The notes below the pieces were generated by a model. It saw nothing but the letters and a program-made list of their open reading frames with translations, searched no databases and had not been told where the DNA came from. A DNA stretch of 64,000 nucleotides from Paracentrotus lividus (lineage: Eukaryota > Echinodermata > Echinoidea > Camarodonta > Echinidae), in assembly GCA_940671915.1 (NCBI GenBank), contig CALNVZ010003429.1:24741388-24805387 (forward strand), written 5' to 3'. The first letter of the stretch is position 1, and each line of letters starts with the position of its first letter. Both the position numbers and the translations under genes were made by a program. Shown one piece after another: positions 50,801 through 62,016 of this stretch.

Positions 50801-53800
50801 GAAAGGTTTTTTATATCATGAGTGCCCAAAATCAAATAGTCCAATGGCAACAATAATTTGCAGAGTATTTTGCCTCAAACACATCACTTGTCTAAATACA
50901 AGAAACTACTGGCTTTATAGTAGCTCTCTAATCCCCCCCCCCTCTCTTTCTTTCCTATCCCCTCTTTCATTAACTCTCTGCCTCTCTCTCCCTTTTTTTT
51001 TTTCAGTCATAAAAATAATATAATAATTGGTATGAACTACAGGTAGTGTGACAGGAAAAACCTCTCAGAACATTTTCACAAACCTCCAAATTTCTTTGCC
51101 ATGAGGATGACGGAGAGGATTTCATTGATACCACCGATCCTGCAACTATCAATCTGCAGAATCTGTAGCGCTTTGGCTTGTAGAAATTGCTTGAACATGA
51201 CACGGTTCTGGCACTGCTCTCCAGTTGCAACCTTCATGCCTAATGGGTTAAGAGCCTGTGACAAGCAAAAGAGATAAAGTCTTGATAATTTGTTCACTGT
51301 TAAATTTATTGGGCCTTCAAGAGCCTCTTGAGCTGGTCCACAGATGCAGCAGTGTACAGGAAGGTGGGTAGATTGTTCCACATCTTAGCAGCAGCAACAG
51401 GAAAGAAAAATCCCCAGCACGTTTCCCCTCAAGATTTGTTTGTTGCTACATAACGACTGCCTAGAATTCTGCACTAACCTTATACATGACATTTTGTCTT
51501 GTTAATATTAAATTCATTCTAGTTGCACCAAGGTATATGTGTCAGATTAAAACTAATGATTGAATGTCGATCAATGCCATACATGTGTGAAAACTAAATA
51601 CATTGTAAATACATGTACATTTGTTTTACTAGACCAAATACATACTACACAGAGGCAAGTTGTAATAAAACACATATACACAAAGTGAAATATAAACCAT
51701 AAACAGTATCATCTAATTCATCCTATACTGTATACCACCTGGACCTACAATTGGCAAGATCTTAGGAGGTGGGGAACCCCTTGACAATAGGAATATAAGA
51801 ATGTATATTTACCTTGGAGATAGCAGCATGACCCAGTACATCATCTGGTGAAATAGGTTCCTCTATCCAATACGGTTTGAATTCAGCTAGTTTCTTCATC
51901 CAGTCAATAGCTTGTGATACCTCCCATCTCTGATTACAATCCATCATCTGTGTGTATTATGAAATGGGATAAAGTGGCTGGATTATAAGTCTATTCCCGG
52001 ACATGTTTATATATGGTAGTAAGACACATTATGAGATATGATTCTCTATCCAATACGATATGAATTATGCTCGTCTCTTCTTCCAGTCAATAACTGGATA
52101 AACAGGATAAAGCTGCTGGAAAATAAATCTAAGCATTGACATGCTGATGTATATAGTAAAGTAAGATGATAAGATAAGTTCATGTGTGAAATATGGTTGA
52201 ATTCAGGTGTATGTAGTCTCTTCCTCCAATCACTAGGTTTTTATACAAATGAACCTCTTAATATTTTACTACAGTCTATTGTCTGGATGTGTGAGGTAAC
52301 TGGACAAAGCTGACTGGAAATAAGTCCAAACATATACAGAGAAAAGTATATGTCAAATTTTACTGACAGACAGGTTATTCATACAAAAAGAGTTAAATTT
52401 GGTGAACTCTTTTGTAAAGGTAATATTGTAAGCTGCTAGGTGTATATAGGGCACCTCCCAGAGCATTTTAATGGGGCAGTCACAGTTCCCCTTCAGTGCC
52501 CATACAACATGTTGAAAACAATTGTTTTGTCAATTTTGGTACAAAATAAAACATACGAAAATGGTGAAAACGACTGTTTTCGGCAGGCTGTATGGGCATC
52601 GTAGGGGAAATGTGACAGCGCAACAAGACAAAGGTCTGCAATAAACTGCAACATTGCAATGACCAATAAAAATCATTGTTATGTGAGCTGTTTGCCCAAA
52701 ATACTGACCAGTAACCAATTACAATTGTTCTTTCAAATTCTCACCAGGATTTTATCATCTCCAATCTCTGATCTGATTATCTTTGCCCGTCTAATATCAT
52801 CTTCCAGGTCAGCTCCAATCTTCATCTTGAACCAAGTCCAACCGTCTTTCAAGGCAGCCTTGCATCGCTGGAAAAAATGATAGTAGCACTCATCATTACA
52901 ATGTATGTGCACATATGTTAAATGAGATTCAGGAACAGTAGTAGACAATTTTCTATGGTCCGAGTGATCTCGGTCCATCGCATATTCCCTATAGGTCTTA
53001 AACCAAGTTCAACCGTCTTTCAAGGCAGCCTTGCAACACTTAGAAGGGATGGTGAAACACAGATGTATATCTATTAACCCTTTGTGTACTAAGCCTGCAT
53101 ATATGCAGGCTGGGGGGAAAAAGAAATTTTCTCTTGCTGATGATGTATTTCACTTATAAAAACTAGTAAATCAGTTAATGTAAATTGTATATTTCCAATA
53201 AGGAGACAATGATACACTAACAAGCGTCTTCATTTCACTGTTAAATAAAACATTATTTGGGCCATTCCACATTACGTAAGTTACATTTCAGAGAAAAATA
53301 TTGCCATTAAAGGTCTGTCCTCTTCTTAATAAACTGCATTGGAAGTTTAAATCCTATTATGGTAGATCCTTGACATATACTCTCAAATTTAAAAAACAAA
53401 AATAAGCTCACTTGGCCTGAATTTAAAAATGACAATCAATTTTTTGGAGTGTTACGTAAGTTACGTCGGAGAAAATGGACCATCAACCTTTTCTGGGAAA
53501 TTTGAAAATCCTGTGAAGTGCTTAGTTCTCCTGACTAACTTTTATTAAAAACCAAGAGGTAAGACATAAAACTACATTTTTCAGTTGAAATTAGGAAGAT
53601 CCTATCACCCATATTTTTTATATGAGTCCATCTTCCCTGTTACGTAAGTTACACATGAGCGTTACGTAAGTTACATTGTCTGAAAATTCAATGAAAAAAA
53701 TATCTACTATCCAATTGTTTGACTTAATTTATGATTAATTTTGTAGAATGACATCATAGGAGACCAAAACTGAAAATTCTATTGCTTTATCTTATTTAGT

Positions 53801-56800
53801 TTTTAAAATATTTGCATCATAAGCAATCAAATTCAAGTGTAGTCCCACATGTACATAATTTTGTGGGATTTAGGGTTATTTGGGCATTCATATGCCAATT
53901 TTATTTTTTGGTGCTCAGGACCACTTGCCATGGAATGGCCCATTTGTGACAACCATGCTTGACAGACACGATTCAATCAGCTTTGTTAAATTTTCACAGT
54001 ATTCAACGGGTTAAATTGTTTATTGGTTATGATGAAACAGATCTGGTCATTATTCAATTATCATTGGTTATGAAACCTGAATGTATGTGTTCAGTGTATC
54101 CATTATTTATTTAGTATTGGTTATGTGAAGGGTAACCTTCAGTTATCAGTATCTCTTCCTCAAAAGACTCTGCTCCACAATATCAAATCATAATACATGT
54201 AATTTGGCAAAGGGATGGTGAAAAACTATTTATTTTGCTTACCTCTCTCAATACTTGATCAGTGTATCCAAGCCAAGCGCAAGATGTTGTGTAAGCTGGG
54301 AATCCATTCTTCATCAGCTCTGCTTCTACAGTTGTGACACCAAAAAAAATGTAAAAGAAAACATTTAGAAGATATATATTGATTTTTGAGATAATGCAAT
54401 AACAAGTTTAATACCTTTCATTTGACAAGTTGACATCTGTAACCATTTAACTACATGTATATTCCCCAAAATCTGATCTGATCATCTTCCTATATTATCT
54501 TTAAATTTGCTATGCTATGCAATCTTTCATACATGCTATCTTTGAATTTGAAACTGGAAAACATGATTCCCCGGCACCACCTTCGGGGGCGAAGGCACAA
54601 AAATGGGCTGAGACATTAATTCTGACAGGTTAAATAAAATACCATACCTCTTTCGGCCTTGGTAGATTCGTTGGCTTTCAGGATTTGCAACGCCTCTTCT
54701 CTTGTCAGCGCGTCAGTTCTGGAAAAAGAAAAGTAAGAAAAGAAATATGAAAGTCATGACAAGAAGGAATAATTCTGATAGATGTAGATGATTCAGTGTC
54801 ACCTTTTCAAAGTGATCTATATCATGATCATGAACAGCTTTAGAGTTAGTACAAGGTAATCATAATGTTACCACAGAGTTTGACACGTTTCAAAATTGTT
54901 TCTAAACCATCCTATCAGGACAGAATACTGTATGAGGGCCTACTTAGCGTTGGGCACAAGTTTGATTACAAGAAATTTATCTATAGTCATGTGTCGACTT
55001 TTCACTTGTATCATTCTCCTAACGAGCCCTGGATGGTGTTATGTAATTTCCTGAATTTCGTGAATGATCAAAAAATCACAAATTCAAGATTATTTGAAGA
55101 TATTTCCATTTCAGACACAACATGCATAAAATTGTCGGCCACGGTTTTTACTGAACCAAGGATTTCGTGATCATGAATTTAACATATTGCCGAAACTGTC
55201 CATTATGTCCAATTTGCAAAATGTTATGTGCGTGAACCATATGGCTCTAAGGGAGGAAGGATTTATTCACTTTGTGTTCCACAGGGTTTTAGCATGTCCT
55301 GATTGTACGCTTTTGTTTATATTTAATCCCCCGTTCCGCCTGGGTCCAGCTGACCCTACTTTAATAAAGAAGGCTATTGTTATCATGGAAGCACATCTTG
55401 GAAGAGGGTGAGGCAGCATTGTGTTTGATGCACTATCGCCCCAGCATTCTATTGTTTTGTGGAACAATAGTTTTGTTGTTTATTTTTTTAAACAGTGATG
55501 GCATGGGTCTGACATGGGGCCATGCCAAACCACTTCCAGGTGATGTAATCTTCCATTCAGAACCCATGTGGAACACCAAGTGAATAAACACTTGCTCCTT
55601 TATTGCTCCTTTATGCATGTACATGGTAGATCTAGAGTATCATGAACATGCTCTGCAAACTTACATGTATCTGAAATCTATCACACTGACAAGTTGCTCT
55701 GGGGTCTGTAAATTTAAACAGAAATATAATTAATTTATAAAACATGTAAATAAATATTGGCCTAGTATTAATTTGGGAGGGGAAAACAATATGCTTATTG
55801 TACACACTAACACCAAATCAGACATACATATGTATGAACCTGTATCAGGACATCTCCCACTGATTTTAACTCTGATCTGAAAAGTCACCCAGAACACTAA
55901 TTCCCGGCTGCCCAGAGGACAACTTTCCCAGTGATAAATCCTCCAAGGAAGTTGTCTTATGGGGAGTTACCCTCTGTGGGATTTGTCCCTAAGCGAGTTG
56001 CCCTATGGGGTACATTTTTTGGTGAGTTTTGTAGCTACATGTATGAACTAATTTACAATTCGATTGTAGTTATAGATAGAAAAGTAAATGTGTGATTCGG
56101 AATACTTAATTCATAAGCAAGAGAAAATAGGTGCAATTAATTGTCTTTGTGATTTCTTACAATGTAGAGTATAAAAGATGAACTTACCATGTCAACAAGC
56201 AATTTCCAAAGAGGCTGTCAAAAAAGGGAAAAATATAAAAATTAGGTTATGGCCATAATAATTCTATACTCAGACATAGAGGTCAAGCAATTAAATAATA
56301 AATTGTTTGATAAGAAATTTATTGACAGGGTCTGATGCTTTTATTGAACTTCATAATTTTTTTTACTGGATTGAACAATAGGGAAAAACCTCTTACATCA
56401 GGGATAAGTCCGCATGGACACATAAACATTTATTCGGTTCAAAGATTGTTTATTTTGAAGAACTATATTGGCTGATTATATGACTCAATGGTTTGTATGT
56501 CAGCATTGCACAGGTTTTGTATTAAACATTGTACTATCCCTTGTATAAATATAAGTGCATAATCTCTACTGCCATTTAAAATGAAGATAGTTATAATAAA
56601 GCAGATTTAAACAAGTGGATTAGTAAATTACGCGGTGCGCAATATATGTCCCCGCCGATAATGTAAAATTCCCATTATGTCGCATCAGTGCTATCACATA
56701 AGGCAATCGGAATCAAAATCGGGTAAAAAATGGTGAAGGAGTAGCATTTTGTAGCCAATGTAGAATATAGGTCAAAAATCAGGGTCAAGGGTCAAAGGGG

Positions 56801-59800
56801 TCAAAATTCTGTGAAGAAGTTTTGTAGTCCTCACCTAGTGCTATCAAATAAAGCAAACAGAATCAAAATCGGATGAAAATTGGTGAAGGAGTAGCATTTT
56901 GTAGCCAATGTACAATATAACTAAAAATGAAGGTCAAAGGTCAAAGGGGTCAAAAGTCAAAATTCCGTGAACAAGTTTGGTAGTCCTCACCTAGTGCTAT
57001 CACATAAAGCAAACGGAATCGAAATCGGTGAAAAATGGCAAAGGAGTAGCATTTTGAAGCCAATTTACAATAAAGGTCAAAGGTCAAAGGGGTCAAAAGT
57101 CAAAAATTCCGTGACGAAGTTTTTGTAGTCCTCACTAGTGCTATCACTATAAGCAAACGAAATCGGAATCGGATTAAAATGGCATGGAGTAGCATTTTGT
57201 AGCCAATTAACAATAAAGGGTCAAAAATCAGGGTCAAGGTGAAAGGTCAGAAATTCTGTGAAGAAGTTTGTTGTAAGCCATCACCTAGTGCTATCGCATA
57301 AAGCAAACGGAATCGAAATCGGATGAAAAATGGTGAAGGAGTAGCATTTTGTAGCCAATGTACAATATAAATAAAAATCAAGCTCAAAGGTCAAAGGGGT
57401 CAAAAGTCAAAATTCCGTGAAGAAGTTTGTAGTCCTCACCTAGTGCTATCACATAAAGCAAACGGAATCGAATTGGATGAAAAATGGCGAAGGAGTAGCA
57501 TTTTGTAGCCAATTAACATATAGGTCAAAATCAGGTCAAAGGTCAAAGGGTCATAAGTCAAAATGTGTGAAGAAGTTTTTAGTCCTCACTAGTGTTATCA
57601 CATAAAGCAAACAGAATCGAAATCGGATGAAAAATGGCGAAGGAGTAGCATTTTGTAGCCAATTAACAATAAAGGTCAAAAATCAGGGTCAAAGGTCAAA
57701 GGTCAAATTCTGTGAAGAAGTTTTGTAGTCCTCACTAGTGCTATACATAAAGCAAACAGAATCGAAATCGGATTGAAAAAATGGGAAGGAGTAGCATTTT
57801 GTAGCAATTAACATATAGGTCAAAAATCAGGGTCAAAGGTCAAAGGTCAAAATTCTGTGAAGAAGTTTAGTAGCCATCACCTAGTGCTATCATATAAAGC
57901 ACACGGAATCAAAATCGGATGAAAAATGGCGAAGGAGTAGCAAATTGAAGATTCTGCTCACATACGGACGCACGGAGGGACGGACGGACGGACGGACACA
58001 CACACACACACACATACATACATACACACATACACACGTACGGAGCCCGTTTCATAGTCCCCTGCTCGAACTCGTTCGGCGGGGACAACAAACTGATGCT
58101 CCCAAACAATCACTACTTCACCTGATTTCCATTTTATGTAATGTCCATTTCATCAAATGTCTACTCGGTCTAACACCACTTAGTCAGTTCCTGTAACGAT
58201 TTGCTTATAGACCCAATATTCATTTTGGAATTAGATGAAAATGCAAGTAGACATTTTGGCTTTTAGACAAAGTGAAAATTCTACCAAGTATGTATTACAC
58301 AAAAAGGGAACTTTAGATCAAATTGTTAGTAGACCAACTGGGTTTAGCCCATGTGAAATGTGGATTAAGAAATCAGAGATTTGGACCGACTGCTGTTAGA
58401 CCAATTGAAACATTACCTTTCCTGCCATCTTAGCCCATAGATCCCAGAGTGCATTGAGCATAGCAGCAGTAGCAAGATGGATTACTCCTTTCTCAGGTCC
58501 AATCTGAAAGACAATGGAACAGAATCAGTTGAAATCTCAAATTCAAGAAATCTTACATATTGCTATGTTACACTGGCCAGATTTGAAGAATTAATCATCT
58601 CTTCACCACAGGCACCAGGTGAAATTTAAAAGATTTACAAATTAAATTGCAAACATATATACAATGTAATAATACTGTTGTCCTGTAAATTACCATAACT
58701 AATCTGTTAATAGAATATGGGAATTAAGATTAAAAACAGTCTGATGTTGGGAAATTTAAACTCTCTGGAAATTAAATACAAAACCATTCAGGGGTGAATG
58801 CTTGTTTAACAACAATATATAGAAAACGAAAAATGATAAGCCTTTATTATTTGGTCAAATGTGTCTATCAAATAGCTATGATGAAAAATTAATTGTGGTC
58901 TTGAAGCGTTGACAGTAAGGTGCAATGATTACCCATCTGAGCTGTGACTCGCTGGTCAGTTTTCGCCAGAAAGTTGCGAAATCCCCAAATATATCAGCAA
59001 GCTTGACGTCAACCACATAAGGGATGAGGGCCTTTACTCCTGCTACAACTGCTCATAAAACAAAAAGAGAGAAATAAAATTATAAGTTGTGGGGGGGCAT
59101 TTCATCAAGGGACTTGTCGGACGTTTTATCCGACAAACTGTTATAAGCTACTGAAATGCTTGCATCTGATTGGCTGAGAGCAAATTTGTCGGATAAAATG
59201 TCTGACAAGTCCTTTGATGAAATGCCCCAGTGGTTTCTCTTGAAGCGGCAACAAGGTATCCCCTATGACTGGATTTCAAAATAAGTTGAAGAAGAAATTT
59301 TGTTGACCCATAACATTACTCCTATGCAGACAAATACTTTGAAACCGAAAGCAGAAGCAAAACTTAGAATCCTCTCTATTAAACAAAACAATTCCTTGCC
59401 TTTAACTCACTGCATTTGTCAGACGTCCTACATAGTATACTTTAGTCATACCAGCAATAAAGACTCTGGATAGAGACCAACGCCAGATCATTAAAAAAAA
59501 AAAGATTACACAACAGGGAATGGCAAGCTATATTGGTTGAACTGGAGTTGGTCATTGTGTCACCGAGCTTTTATGCGTTAGTCAAAATCCCAACCCCTGG
59601 TATCTACGGGTGACCGGGACTGACATTTTTAGGGGAAGTTGCATCTACTAGCCATGTCCCAACAAAATTTGCATCATACAGGCATGAGACAGAAAAATTT
59701 GAAAAAAAGAGGAAAATTGCTACTTGTGAGGGAGCGGAGCGACCGAACTTCCTGGGGGTGGGTTCAGAAAATTTTTGCAATTTTAGATAGAAAATTCACG

Positions 59801-59902
59801 ATTTCTTTAGCTGCAACGTCGTCAAATCAACACAGTGAGAGTGGAAAATATTTCCAGAGTACACAATGAAAATACCGCCGAAATCACCTCCGCTATGAAC
59901 AT

Positions 59903-59941
<39 letters not shown>

Positions 59942-61973
59942 AATCCGCGGATCCGCGGAGAAAAATCATGCCTGAATTTATATCCAATGCTAAGGCCAGA
60001 CAGGGCTGGCAATATTTGCAGAGAAATTCTTGTAAATAATTTCCCTCAAGGATACCAAATTCCTGAACAACCCTGCTATATGCTAGCCCCGACTCCACCA
60101 CAGGAAATAAATGAAAAAAAAAATCAGGCCAATTTCAGATGCAAATCCCAATCAACCCCAGGTACCCAGAGGTCAGGACTACAAATTTACAACTGTATTA
60201 GCACCAACAAAAGAGAGAGAGAGAGAGCTGATGAAACTGCTTATCCAATAAGAAAGTGATTGCGAAGTAAAATAAGAGTCAAAAGGAGCTTGAGGTTTGG
60301 ATCCTAGCAGAGTCTTTGTCTGAGAAGATTGGTCTATGACGAAGACTCTTTCAGGATAAAAAACTTGGGCTCTTTTTTTACTCAACTTGTGTATTACTGA
60401 CCAATTTCTGTGCCTCTGCCGATAGTGAACGTCGGTCCATGACCCTCTAAACCATCTCCTGCATCAGTCCTGATGATCACATATGCACAGGAATAATCTG
60501 GATCAGTGTGCTAACAGTGTCAGAGGAAGTGAAAGAAAAGAAAAAGAACAAAAAATAAATCTGTGAACATTAAGACATGCCTTGTTAAAAGTGCACTTGA
60601 ATCTTGAATTACCTTGTAGGACAAGGTAAAATACAGATTCAAGTGCACTTTTAACACAAAGGTGGTATGGCGTGAGAAAGAGAGAGAAAATGCAGCTATG
60701 GCATGAGGTTGAGAAAAAAAAGGGAGAAATACATCATGGACGTGAGAAATTCAAACTCAAGTGGGAGAGCACATCTCACGCCTCAACAAGCACGGGCGAG
60801 AGGGTTGGACTTGGACTCTTGGAGTCTCTGCGAATTGTCGCTAAAAATAATATAGGTTTTCCCGGTCCATTTCATTGTTTTGTCAGTCAATTTCATGTTA
60901 GAGACATTCATTTTCATAAAAATACGCTGATGCATAGAAATATTTTCATTCAAAATCGTATTCAGTCATCAAAATTAACGATTACGGTGACCGATTTCGT
61001 ATTTGTGCATTCTAGTTCACATAATAAGCATATTTTCGGCAATGTTTATTCAAATTCGTGTGCCCTCTCATTCCGTATATTCAAATTCGTTTATAGACAA
61101 ACAAGTTCATGATAGAAGCATTCAAATTAAACATGTAAAGTACCAATTGAAATTTACATTGCTCATGCAGTATTTTTAATTGAATGTCAGAACATATCAC
61201 TAATTAAAAAAAATTATAATAATCATGCCTTGTTGTCATGGTTGTGAACAAAGATGTAAAATGAAGCCCATAAAAAAAATTGCGATTATAACGATGAAAA
61301 TAAAGATTGACAATGAAGACACTTAAACATAAGAATCATGATAATGGAAATTGATATTCACAAATGCAATACACTAATAATGGCGATGATTTATTTTTTT
61401 ATCAAATGACTTTGGAGTAAAAGAGAGGTGTTGAAATTAAAAACGAAGACGATAATCACAATAATGATAAAATCACATTTACTGATAAAATGGTCAAGAT
61501 TACCTACTCCTTATCATAAATATGTGTACATGTATAATGGATTTGGATGCTGAATCATGGAAACCAATCGCTTGAAAACGAAATTGAAAGTGTTTTTAAA
61601 TAGCTTACCCTGCCATCACACTAATGTGAATGCATTAATAATGAAATTGAATGATTATATCCGAATTTGAACTTCGAAAGCATTAATTTGTGTGCCTAAA
61701 AATGATTTTGAGAGCATGGACACGAAATTGTTTGACTTATTGTCAGTCTGCCGCACCAAACACACGAATTTGAATACACATGATATGAAAACGGATGGTA
61801 AATGTATGAAATTGGCCAGGAAAACCTATACTTAAATTAAGTTAAAGAGGACGAGGAAGAGGATTAAGAAAGTTTATATAGCCAAGAAGACCTGAGAAAA
61901 AAAAAGTGGTGGTAGACTTTCAGTCAAACGTGGTGAAATCTGAAGTTAAAGCTTGCATCTTGGAAACGCCCCC

Positions 61974-62016
<43 letters not shown>

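Noticed and set aside
52659..52880. Plus-strand open frame over ENOSF1 exon 9
   Set aside because: It is the antisense shadow of a well-supported exon.
60672..61112. 146-codon open frame in ENOSF1 intron 1
   Set aside because: It runs across the left end of an inverted-repeat element and its composition is repeat-like (TTCAAATTCGT words).
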